NCBI GenBank assembly: GCA_008125075.1
Contig: VLTH01000002.1
Coordinates: 2,094,777-2,158,776 of the forward strand
Direction of reading: 5' to 3'
DNA from: Acetivibrio alkalicellulosi
GTDB lineage: Bacteria > Bacillota > Clostridia > Acetivibrionales > Acetivibrionaceae
Length of the DNA stretch: 64,000 nt
Shown here: positions 27,173-35,033 of the stretch, in pieces
Layout of the letters: each line of letters starts with the position of its first letter
Position numbering within the stretch: the first letter of the stretch is position 1
The notes under the pieces: model-generated
The model's database searches: none
Seen by the model: the letters and a program-made list of their open reading frames with translations, nothing else
What the model was told of the DNA's origin: nothing
Translations under genes and position numbers: made by a program

Positions 27173-27440
27173 GGGTGCATTTAGTGAGTGTGAAGAAAAA
27201 CATTCAAGAAACTTAAGTTACCCAGTCTAGAGCCTGTAAATACTCCTGGGGGCCTTTTCAAAACTCGCTATCCCTCAAACAATGCTCTCCTTTTCCTGTC
27301 GTATTAGAAGTCTTAGAAGGTGGTGAAAGACTTAAAAACAAATGGGTTCAATACCCCAAGCTTTTATATTAGCAGGCTCTACAACTTACTTCACAGTGTT
27401 TCTTCCATGTTTTTCTTCACTTAAAAAATATGTGCCCGTA
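27173..27440. mobile_element. MITE-like element with ~80-bp inverted arms
   Basis: The left arm starts GGGGTGCATTTAGTGAGTG and runs through AAGAAAAACATTCAAGAAAC to TAGAGCCTGTAAATA...TGGGGG. The right arm, on the minus strand, starts GGGCACATATTTTTTAAGTG and runs through AAGAAAAACATGGAAGAAAC to TAGAGCCTGCTAATA...TTGGGG. About 80 bp match in inverted orientation around a non-coding core of about 100 bp. Solo arms occur at 16535 and 25628, and short ones at 2992, 6041, 24679 and 49267. There is no transposase and no clear target duplication. Confidence 0.6.
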
Positions 27441-28091
27441 CTAAGGTGGAGGAAGTATATTATTTTTATATACATAGCTTGCCAATTGATTTCGATCGCT
27501 AAGACCTAGTTTTGATAAAATCTCGGACAATATGTTTTTTATCCTTCCTACACTGAGGCAAAGATTAAATGCTATATCTTTATTGTTCATCCCCTCTGCA
27601 ACCATTCGCATTATCATTATATCTCTTTCTTTAAAATCAAGTTCCTTAGTGATCTTAACTTCTTCAACTGTATCAGTTGATATATTATTAATAACAGAGC
27701 TATAGGGATTTTTACTAAATATCCCAAAGCCTTTGGCTGTGTTTTTGACTGCTTGAATAAGTTCTTCCGGTGTAATGTCCTTCAATATGTACCCATCTGC
27801 CCCACTTTTTAATGCATCATAAACATTTTTATCATCTTCAAATGTAGTAAGTATTAAAACTTTTATTTTAGGATATTTCTGCTTTATTAGTCTTGTGCCT
27901 TCAATTCCATTGCATACAGGCATCTTTATATCCATTAAAATCAAATCTACATCTTTGTTTTGGCATAGTTCAAAAGCTTTAAGTCCATTTTCGACACAAT
28001 CAATAACACAGATATCTGGATCATTTTCAATTATACTTTTAAGACTCTCACTTAATAGTTTTTGATCATCTGCAATAATTACTCTAATCAT
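27441..28091 (-). CDS. NarL/FixJ-type response regulator
   Basis: 216 residues, AGGAGG 11 nt before the ATG. Receiver domain 1-120 with the acid pair (IIADDQ), phospho-acceptor Asp in LILMDIKMPVCNG, Thr in LILTTFED and Lys in GYILKDITP. C-terminal LuxR-type helix-turn-helix (FKERDIMIMRMVAEGMNNKD, IAFNLCLSVGRIKNILSEIL), slightly unusual in having GRIKN where most have GTVKN. The domain pairing matches a HisKA_3-type kinase, and just such a kinase is encoded two genes upstream on the same strand (28868-34042), so the two likely form a two-component pair. Confidence 0.93.
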   Translation of the reverse strand: MIRVIIADDQKLLSESLKSIIENDPDICVIDCVENGLKAFELCQNKDVDLILMDIKMPVCNGIEGTRLIKQKYPKIKVLILTTFEDDKNVYDALKSGADGYILKDITPEELIQAVKNTAKGFGIFSKNPYSSVINNISTDTVEEVKITKELDFKERDIMIMRMVAEGMNNKDIAFNLCLSVGRIKNILSEILSKLGLSDRNQLASYVYKNNILPPP

Positions 28092-28233
28092 AACATTTGA
28101 TGCCTCCTTAAAAATATTATAAATTTATTAAATTAATTGGTCCAAGTAATGCTTTAAATAAGTTCTAATCTTTCATAGGTGGTAGTGCTGCTTTTTCATA
28201 TAAAACAAAGTACTCGAACGAAGTCTTGCAAGT

Positions 28234-28836
28234 TCACCTGTACTGGATATAATACCTTAGCCTTTTTGACACTCTATTTGCCGCAAACTCAATATAAATA
28301 AACTCAACCAGCATTCCAGCAACAAACCAGACAAAAAACAGAAAAATTGAAGTCATTTTAAATATATTTCCAGCATCACTATAATACCATATTTGATAGC
28401 CTGTTATCCACCAAAGAATATATCCTGCAATTAACTCAAATATAATTATGGATATTGAATACATAGTTCCTCTAAAAATCCAGTGAAGATCATGGCGACA
28501 AGAATACCTATATAACTTTTCAATTACTAACATAGAACATACTCCATAAACAGGTAGCATCCACAAAGAACACTGCCCAAAGAAAACATACCAAGGAGTA
28601 TCCCATATAGCATTTAATCCTAGGCTCTCATCAGTTCTCCACTCTGTTTTAAATGCAAGATTTATTATAGGTATCATTCTTCCAATTCTAACAATGCTAT
28701 AATAACATACTTCTGAAAACACCCCAATCATACCATAAAAGAAAAACCTGAGAAGACCATAAGCACTTATACCAATAAATCTTTTAAGCTTTTTATCATT
28801 TTTGAGTCTGACCCTAACAAGTCTTTTCACCGGCAT
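28234..28836 (-). CDS. Multi-pass membrane protein, CmpB-like (putative ABC permease family)
   Basis: 200 residues with a basic N-terminus (MPVKRLVRVRLKNDKKLKRF) and about five membrane helices. The pattern GLLRFFFYGMIGVFSEVCYY, LWMLPVYGVCSMLVIEKLY, FRGTMYSISIIIFELIAGYI, then WYYSDAGNIFKMTSIFLFFVWFVAGMLVEF resembles the ABC_trans_CmpB family. That family name is historical and a transport role is unproven. It lies between a histidine kinase (31 bp upstream) and its presumed response regulator (142 bp downstream), all on one strand, which suggests a role in the same signalling unit, perhaps as membrane sensor or target. Confidence 0.7.
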   Translation of the reverse strand: MPVKRLVRVRLKNDKKLKRFIGISAYGLLRFFFYGMIGVFSEVCYYSIVRIGRMIPIINLAFKTEWRTDESLGLNAIWDTPWYVFFGQCSLWMLPVYGVCSMLVIEKLYRYSCRHDLHWIFRGTMYSISIIIFELIAGYILWWITGYQIWYYSDAGNIFKMTSIFLFFVWFVAGMLVEFIYIEFAANRVSKRLRYYIQYR

Positions 28837-28867
28837 AATTCTACCTCCCCAACTATTATAAAAATAT

Positions 28868-31800
28868 TTATATATCTAAAGGTAGTTCTAAGTTTATCTT
28901 AAAGCCAGCATTTAAACCTGTAGCAAAGCTAACACTACCTTTTAGTTCTTTTATTCTCTCTTCAATACCATTAATCCCAAATCCCTTTTTTATATCTTTA
29001 CAACCCTTGCCATCATCATTTATTACCAATTCAATCCTACCATTTCTAAATAATATGTCAATAAAAATATTTTTGGCCTTTCCATGTCTTACAGAATTAG
29101 TCATCGCCTCCTGACACACCTTAAATAATGTATATGAGTAAGATGAATTGCGATAGTCATAGGTGCCTTGAATATTAAGTTTTACACTTACTCCAGATGC
29201 CTTAAAGTCCTCCACAAGTTTTTCTACAGCAGTTATAAACTTATTAACCTCAAGTTTTTCAGGTACAAGACCATATATTGATCTTTTTAGTTCCTTCATA
29301 CCTTCTCTTGCTGTATTTATTGCATCTGTTAGCTTCGTTTCTGCTTTTGATGGGTCATTCATCATTTCCATTTTACACACTTCAAGAAGTTTAATAAGAA
29401 GTACCATACTGTGCCCTAATGTGTCATGAACATCCATTGCAAAACGATTTCTTTCCTTTGTTATTGCAAGTTCTTCAACAGTTTGGGCATGCTCTTTCAG
29501 TTTCTCAATCATTTCTTTAAGCTCAATATTTTTCTTGTTTAATTCTTCTGCTAAAACTCTTTGCTTATTGCTCATAATTTCTAGTTCTTCAGTTCTTTCA
29601 ACTACTTTTTGTTCTAGTGTATCATTCCACATTTTTATCTCATCTCTGGATTTCTCAATTTCCTTAGAAGATATCATCAGTTTATTATAAAGCCTTGCAT
29701 TTTCAACTGAAACACCTGCCTGACAAGCTATCAAATCTAAAACTTCCAGCTCTTCTTTAGAAAATAAATTACCAATAAGACTATTGTCAATATAAATGAC
29801 ACCTAACATATTTCCTTTTGACATTATAGGTGTACACATAACTGATCTTATTTTATTAATAATAACACTTCTTTGAGTGCTATACTTTTCATCCATTAGA
29901 GCATCTGAAACAATAAGAGGTACTTTTTCATCTTCTACCTTCTTAATAATACTTCTGCTCACATTAAAACTCTCTGCATTAAATTCTTCATTTGAAACAT
30001 TTCTTGCCACAAACATTTCTAAGTTTTTTTCATCATCCTCAGGATATAAAAATAAAATTCCCCTCTCTGCTCCCACATGTTCTAAGACACTATCCATAAT
30101 TTTTTCCATAAGCTCATCTAAGTCAAGTATTGAGCTTAAAAATCTACTTGTATTTAATATAGTTGAAAGCTTCCTTTCCATATTTAAACGGGTACTGCTT
30201 GATGAATTATGAATTTCAACCACTGCTTCTTCTTCTATGTGAGCAAAACACTTCCTAATATAGGATACAGCTCCAATACTTTTGAATATCTTATTTGCTA
30301 TACTAAAACAGCTCTTAGATTTCCCATTAAATCCTGATGCCTTATACATAATACCTAATTCATAAAATCCTTTAGCAGTCTCGTATCTTCTACCAATCTT
30401 TTTTGTTTGTAGTATACTTTTTATTAAGAAGTTTCGAGCCTTGAGGTTTTCCCCCGCCAAAAAGTAAGATTTACCCAAACATCTCAAGGCTCCACCATAG
30501 TGATTTGCCCATGACTTAGTTTTCTTTACTGCCAGTTTAGAATAGTAAACTATGTTTTTTATATCATTTTCATTAATTCTTTTTCTTTTAATTTTATATT
30601 CCACTTGTTTAATAAGAGCCTCTGCAAAATAAGGATAAACATTAATAGTATAGTCCTTAATAAAGGAATTAGTTTCATTTATATATTTTGCTTCTTCTAA
30701 AGCCTTAACAGCTTCATTTATACTTTCTTTTTCAAGTTCCATATATCCTCTACATATAAGAGTACAACAATATAAATACTGATTTTTCATACCTTCATTT
30801 AAGTCTAGTGCCTTTTTAATGTTTGCCTTAGCTTCCTCAAAATTACCACTTTCCAAAAAGCAAAAAGCTAACTCAATATATCCTGATATAGCTCCATATG
30901 TATTCTTAATCCTTTTACTTACATCTAAATATTTTTTATTTACCTCAATTCCTTCTTGATAATGTGAAGTATATCTATATCCATACCCCAATCCACTTAA
31001 TACCATTCCAAGTTCCCACATGTCTCCTACATTAACAAACATATCCCTAGCTTTTTCAAATGTTTTAATACTTTGGACATGCATACCCTTCCACGAGTAA
31101 GAAAACCCCATGAACTGAAGACTTTGAGCAACACCCCATTCATTACCGATTTCTTCTCTTAACATTATAGCTCTAAGATGATATTTTTCAGCTCTAGAAA
31201 ACAACGGCAGAGTTGCTAACACAGCTGCATATCCACTTGCACTGCGTCCAAGGTTTTCAGTTCCAGAAAACTTTGCTTCAGTTATATTTAACATTTTTAA
31301 TATAATAAGTTTTAATTTAGAATGATCACTAAGCATATAAAGCCAATTCAAACCAAGATATGACGATACTATTTCACAATCTTTTTCTTTTGGGTCTACA
31401 GACAATTTTCTCTTGTAATCTGTTATAAAAGCACTCCTAAAAAGATGAACTAGAAGTTCAACTATAAACTTCACTTCCCACTCTATTCTCTTAACCGGAA
31501 GCCTTACTCCTAAAAGGTTAAGGCTTTTTGAGAAGTTTTCTTCACATTCTTTCCAGTTACCTTTTTTAAAATATGCCAATCCGACTTTTCTATAAATACG
31601 TGCTTTGTCAATATTATTAGGAATATTTGGAATTACTAGTTTTAAAAGTTCAATAGCTTCATTGTTTTTTCCAATTGTAAGATAGACATCTACAAGATCG
31701 GAGCAACAATTAATCCACTTTTCAATAATTCGGCTTACTTCTAAGTCATTATTGTTTGCATTTTGATTTATCGATTTGCTTAAAAGTTCTTCTGCCATAG

Positions 31801-34042
31801 TATAGTACTTTATTGCTTCTTCATTTGCATAAGAAGCCTTTGCCTTTTTAGCAGCAGGTATTAGATATTCAAGCATTTTATCTTCCTTACATGCTTCAAC
31901 ATAATGATGAACCAACTTAAACAATACATCTTCTTTATTCTCCTTTGCACTGTTTTCAATAATAGTGGCAATTTTAAAATGTAATGTACGTTTTTCTTCA
32001 TCATCAATCATTTGATAAAAAGCTTCTCTTATTCTATCATGTACAAAAATTAATTTTCTCTTACCTGTTATTCTTTCAATGAGTTGTAGGGAAATAAACA
32101 TATCTATCATTTCAATATATTTGTCCATACTAAATTCTAACACCTCAAAAAGAACATTTACATCAACTTCTCTTCCAATAACCGAAGCCGTACATAATAT
32201 ATCAATCTGTTCTCTCGTAAGTCGGTTTATTCTTTTGAGTATGGCCTCAATCATATTTCCAGATACAGATATATCTTTCAGTTTATTTAGATCAAATTCC
32301 CACCAATGATTATTTCTAAAAACTGCACCCTTTTCAACTAACTCTCTTAATAAGTTTATGGAAAAAAACGGGTTCCCTTGAGTCTTATTATGAATAAATT
32401 TACTTATTTTTTCGGTATTTTCTTCTTTTTCTCCAAGTATTCCAGCTATAAGACTATTTAGCTCTTTAAAAATTAATGAAGTTAACTCTACTTCCTCTAG
32501 AGGAAGCTTTTTACTTATAGCTTCATTCTTTAGAGCATATAATCCATGCTTAACATTTACTTCATTGCTTCTATATGATCCAACTATTAAAAGCTTTTCA
32601 TTCCCCATTCTTCTTAATATCTCACCTAAAAGGTTTAAACTTCCTTCGTCTGCCCACTGTAAATCATCTAAAAAAAACACAACTTCACATTTAAAAGGAA
32701 GTTTCATAAAGAAATCTGCCAATACCATTAAAAGTCTTTGATTTTCTCTTTCAGGTTCTAAGGGCATCAATTTATCTATACTACTAAGATATTTTTTGAT
32801 AGCTGGGTTTAATTCAATAAAAATTTGACCAAAAGACCCAATTATACCACGAAGTCTTTCAATCTCACCTTCTAACTCTTCACTTTTCATTCGTTCAATA
32901 TATCGAATATACTCATCAATTATTTCTTTAAATAGCTGATAAGGCGTTTTATTTTTTTGATTTAAACACCGTGCTTTCAAAAAAACACCTTCGTGCTGGT
33001 ATACATTTTTTGATATTTCTTCAACAAAGCTAGTCTTTCCAGAACCTGCCTCGCCCCTTACCAGCAGAACACTTGCATAACCGTTTCTAACTCCCTCAAT
33101 AAGTCTTTGAGCTCTCTTAATTTCTTTATCTCTACCTATTAATCTTGTATTATATGTTAATTTCAACTTGTAATCATTGTCACCAGGTTTAAAACTGTAA
33201 TTACCATTTATGATCTTTTCAATATCTTTTAATAGTCCTGGTGCACTTTGATACCTTAAATCTGGATCCTTTAAAAGAAGTTTCATTATTACTTCACTTA
33301 AAGAAAATGGAATATCATCTCTAACTTTATGTAACTCTGTTGGTAATAAAGCCAATTGCTGGTGAAGTATCTTATTTACATCACTTCCTCTAAAAGGTGG
33401 CACCCCTGTCATCATAGCATAAAATACTACTCCTAAAGAGTACAGGTCACTTCTTTCATCTATTCTTCTATTAAGTATACCTGTTGCTTCTGGAGACATA
33501 TATCCAAAAGTCCCAACCACTTCCTCCTGCCCGCTTATTTCCCCAAGCTCTAAAATGTTAGACATTCCAAAATCCAGGAGCTTTACATTTAATTTATCAG
33601 ATATATTTTCTAAAAAGATATTTCCTGGCTTTAAGTCTCTATGTATTATTGACTTGCTATGTACATAAGATAATGCTTCTGTTAATTGATTTATTATTGT
33701 CATACTTTCTTCTATTGAAAATATCTTACCTCTTTTAATAAGGTCATCTAAGCTTTCGCCATGTAAAAACTCTGTAACAATATATGGAACACCCGTGTAG
33801 TCTCCCATATCATATACTTTTATTATATTTGGGTGGTTAAGTCTGCTTATTATATGAACTTCCTTTTTAAAACGTATAATATCTTCTATATACCTTGTTG
33901 TAATTATATCTTTCATTAGCTTTACAGCAACAAAATCATTTGTTTTTAAGTCTAAAGCCCTATAAACAAAACTACTTCCACCTTCTCCATAAAGCTCTTC
34001 AATTTTATATCGATTGTTGACTGTTAAACCCCTATAATCCAT
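28868..34042 (-). CDS. Giant Ser/Thr kinase - ATPase - GAF - histidine kinase
   Basis: 1724 residues from the ATG at 34042 (GGGAG 8 nt upstream); a longer frame runs into repeat DNA and is rejected. Domains: Hanks-type Ser/Thr kinase (about 12-275; GEGGSSFVYRA, IHRDLKPGN, LLDFGMSN, GYMSPEA); an AAA-type STAND-like ATPase (Walker A RGEAGSGKTS near 336, Walker B VVFFLDDLQWADE near 457); a long TPR-like helical region (about 700-1270); GAF (about 1287-1445); a coiled coil; HisKA_3 with the phospho-acceptor in RFAMDVHDTLGH (near 1534); HATPase_c (about 1640-1724; INDDGKGC, GFGINGIEERI). No membrane helix. Two kinase chemistries in one chain are known for cyanobacterial and some clostridial regulators. 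The HisKA_3 type fits the NarL regulator encoded downstream. Confidence 0.94.
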   Translation of the reverse strand: MDYRGLTVNNRYKIEELYGEGGSSFVYRALDLKTNDFVAVKLMKDIITTRYIEDIIRFKKEVHIISRLNHPNIIKVYDMGDYTGVPYIVTEFLHGESLDDLIKRGKIFSIEESMTIINQLTEALSYVHSKSIIHRDLKPGNIFLENISDKLNVKLLDFGMSNILELGEISGQEEVVGTFGYMSPEATGILNRRIDERSDLYSLGVVFYAMMTGVPPFRGSDVNKILHQQLALLPTELHKVRDDIPFSLSEVIMKLLLKDPDLRYQSAPGLLKDIEKIINGNYSFKPGDNDYKLKLTYNTRLIGRDKEIKRAQRLIEGVRNGYASVLLVRGEAGSGKTSFVEEISKNVYQHEGVFLKARCLNQKNKTPYQLFKEIIDEYIRYIERMKSEELEGEIERLRGIIGSFGQIFIELNPAIKKYLSSIDKLMPLEPERENQRLLMVLADFFMKLPFKCEVVFFLDDLQWADEGSLNLLGEILRRMGNEKLLIVGSYRSNEVNVKHGLYALKNEAISKKLPLEEVELTSLIFKELNSLIAGILGEKEENTEKISKFIHNKTQGNPFFSINLLRELVEKGAVFRNNHWWEFDLNKLKDISVSGNMIEAILKRINRLTREQIDILCTASVIGREVDVNVLFEVLEFSMDKYIEMIDMFISLQLIERITGKRKLIFVHDRIREAFYQMIDDEEKRTLHFKIATIIENSAKENKEDVLFKLVHHYVEACKEDKMLEYLIPAAKKAKASYANEEAIKYYTMAEELLSKSINQNANNNDLEVSRIIEKWINCCSDLVDVYLTIGKNNEAIELLKLVIPNIPNNIDKARIYRKVGLAYFKKGNWKECEENFSKSLNLLGVRLPVKRIEWEVKFIVELLVHLFRSAFITDYKRKLSVDPKEKDCEIVSSYLGLNWLYMLSDHSKLKLIILKMLNITEAKFSGTENLGRSASGYAAVLATLPLFSRAEKYHLRAIMLREEIGNEWGVAQSLQFMGFSYSWKGMHVQSIKTFEKARDMFVNVGDMWELGMVLSGLGYGYRYTSHYQEGIEVNKKYLDVSKRIKNTYGAISGYIELAFCFLESGNFEEAKANIKKALDLNEGMKNQYLYCCTLICRGYMELEKESINEAVKALEEAKYINETNSFIKDYTINVYPYFAEALIKQVEYKIKRKRINENDIKNIVYYSKLAVKKTKSWANHYGGALRCLGKSYFLAGENLKARNFLIKSILQTKKIGRRYETAKGFYELGIMYKASGFNGKSKSCFSIANKIFKSIGAVSYIRKCFAHIEEEAVVEIHNSSSSTRLNMERKLSTILNTSRFLSSILDLDELMEKIMDSVLEHVGAERGILFLYPEDDEKNLEMFVARNVSNEEFNAESFNVSRSIIKKVEDEKVPLIVSDALMDEKYSTQRSVIINKIRSVMCTPIMSKGNMLGVIYIDNSLIGNLFSKEELEVLDLIACQAGVSVENARLYNKLMISSKEIEKSRDEIKMWNDTLEQKVVERTEELEIMSNKQRVLAEELNKKNIELKEMIEKLKEHAQTVEELAITKERNRFAMDVHDTLGHSMVLLIKLLEVCKMEMMNDPSKAETKLTDAINTAREGMKELKRSIYGLVPEKLEVNKFITAVEKLVEDFKASGVSVKLNIQGTYDYRNSSYSYTLFKVCQEAMTNSVRHGKAKNIFIDILFRNGRIELVINDDGKGCKDIKKGFGINGIEERIKELKGSVSFATGLNAGFKINLELPLDI

Positions 34043-34087
34043 AATCATGTCTCCCAATAAATGGCTAGTGTATCTTAATAGTAATAA

Positions 34088-34210
34088 TATCATATCACAT
34101 CGGAAGCCGCAAGCAAAGTAGTATGTTCCGATGTGATAAACAGAGGTACTATATCTTCTCAAAGTTTTGCTTTCTAACCTATTCTAACTATATTTTTTTG
34201 AGAAGAATAG
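34088..34210 (+). repeat. Structured repeat, two-hairpin copy
   Basis: The first stem TATCACATCGGAA / TTCCGATGTGATA encloses the loop GCCGCAAGCAAAGTAGTATG (34092-34131 approx.). The linker AAACAGAGGTACTATA follows, then a second stem TCTTCTCAAA ... TTTGAGAAGA. The same plan recurs at 45668-45785 with paired base changes in the first stem and a conserved loop. Either a structured RNA or a REP/MITE-like repeat. It lies upstream of the giant kinase gene, on its leader side. Confidence 0.75.
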
Positions 34211-34255
34211 TTATCACATCGGAAGCCGCAAGCAAAGTAGTATGTTCCGATGTAC
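34211..34255 (+). repeat. Second, solo copy of the first hairpin
   Basis: Begins TTATCACATCGGAAGCCGCA and continues AGCAAAGTAGTATGTTCCGA. Identical in stem and loop to the hairpin 120 bp to the left, so the repeat occurs here as a direct tandem of one full and one partial unit. Confidence 0.8.
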
Positions 34256-34334
34256 ATGATACTTTTTTATTATAAATTATCCATATTTCATTAAAAAGAG
34301 TTTGAACAAATATGTGAAGTGAATAAAATGATAA

Positions 34335-34362
34335 AAACTCAGGTATTTTTTCACCTGAGTTT
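34335..34362 (-). terminator. Terminator of the small 34.4-34.6 kb gene
   Basis: On the minus strand AAACTCAGGT-loop-ACCTGAGTTT is a perfect 10-bp stem followed by TTTTATC. It lies 26 bp past the stop codon at 34388. Confidence 0.85.
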
Positions 34363-34387
34363 CCTATTTGATTAATATTATATTCCG

Positions 34388-34638
34388 TTAGCAACCAGTA
34401 ATGTCACATATCCTACGATAACAGTATGAATAATCTTGCCTGGTAAAATTACTTATATGGATAAATAAATTTTTATTCTTGTTCCTGATACTTTGAATTA
34501 GGAGGACATCAAAATCACAGGTAATTACTAAAGTTGACTCTATTTTTTGTAGGGTATTTTTATACTGTTTTATTAACATATAACCTCTGCCTTCTCTTTG
34601 CAAAATTCGTCCATAATACTTCTTTTTTTTAATCTCAT
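34388..34638 (-). pseudogene. Small unknown gene with a poly-A(8) frameshift
   Basis: From the ATG at 34638 (AAGGGGAG 4 nt upstream) the frame gives only 21 residues, ending at a TAA near 34573. If the run of eight A (minus strand, 34630-34623) had nine, the frame would run through to 34388 and give 83 residues starting MRLKKKKYYGRILQREGRGY and ending RRICDITGC, with a hydrophobic TLVITCDFDVLLIQ segment. Alternatively an internal ATG at 34579 overlaps the short frame's stop and could be translationally coupled. No family recognised. The unit has its own terminator, a candidate promoter and three palindromes upstream, so it looks like a real transcription unit. Confidence 0.45.
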
Positions 34639-34727
34639 ATTACTCCCCTTTTAAATCAAATTCCATATAAGTTTTACCAAGTATTCTATCATATCAACTG
34701 AATCATATGTAACATTGCCGGTCGACA

Positions 34728-34759
34728 ATTATATAATACAATATAACAAGTCACGTATG
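34728..34759 (-). promoter_or_regulatory. Candidate promoter for the small 34.4-34.6 kb gene
   Basis: On the minus strand TATAAT (34733-34728) follows AT-rich DNA. Upstream elements are weak (GTGACT 15 bp before it, or TTGGCA 17 bp before an alternative TTATAT). A weak -35 fits a promoter that depends on an activator bound at the three palindromes further upstream. Confidence 0.4.
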
Positions 34760-34784
34760 TAAGTGCCAAAAGTAACTAATTTCC

Positions 34785-34862
34785 GTTACTATAGTCACGA
34801 AAATTTATACAAAAAAGTGACTACAGTCACGAAAATATAATTTTATGCGTGACTATAGTCAC
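34785..34862. promoter_or_regulatory. Three 14-bp palindromes spaced exactly 32 bp
   Basis: GTTACTATAGTCAC (34785-34798), GTGACTACAGTCAC (34817-34830) and GTGACTATAGTCAC (34849-34862). The third is a perfect palindrome. The first two also share the following GAAAAT. The core GTGA-N6-TCAC is the half-site layout of CRP/FNR-type operators. Centres are exactly 32 bp apart, three helical turns, so bound dimers would face the same side of the DNA. They sit about 145-225 bp upstream of the small minus-strand gene and behind the cheR stop. Confidence 0.7.
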
Positions 34863-34925
34863 TTTTGTATATAAATGTTTATTTGTGAATCCATTATTTA
34901 ATTATTCAAATTAGGAATGTGTAAA

Positions 34926-34992
34926 ATTTTACTTTCACTTTTCACGGAGCTTATTTGGCATCAAATGGTTCCTATTATTTCTTTCACGACCT
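34926..34992 (+). repeat. Dispersed TTTGGCATCAAAT repeat copy
   Basis: TTTTACTTTCACTTTTCACG, then GAGCTTATTTGGCATCAAAT. It matches copies at 50575, 56303 and 62874. Its right half is diverged here. Confidence 0.75.
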
Positions 34993-35033
34993 TCCAAGAC
35001 TTCTAATACAACGACAAAAAGGAGAGCATTCCA

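Noticed and set aside
34091-34135. Known riboswitch class (for example c-di-GMP) for the repeated hairpin upstream of the kinase
   Set aside because: The loop and linker do not match any riboswitch core I know, and the element is repeated as solo hairpins, more like a dispersed element.
34043-34162. N-terminal extension of the giant kinase by 40 residues
   Set aside because: The added codons lie in the hairpin repeat and lack a ribosome site; the ATG at 34042 has GGGAG at the right distance.
34188-34394. 68-codon minus-strand frame
   Set aside because: It runs across a terminator hairpin and into the structured repeat, has no ribosome site, and has no coding character.
34785-34862. Three evenly spaced repeats as a small CRISPR array
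   Set aside because: The units are 14-20 bp with 12-18-bp spacers, too short for CRISPR, and no cas gene is present; palindromic operators fit better.
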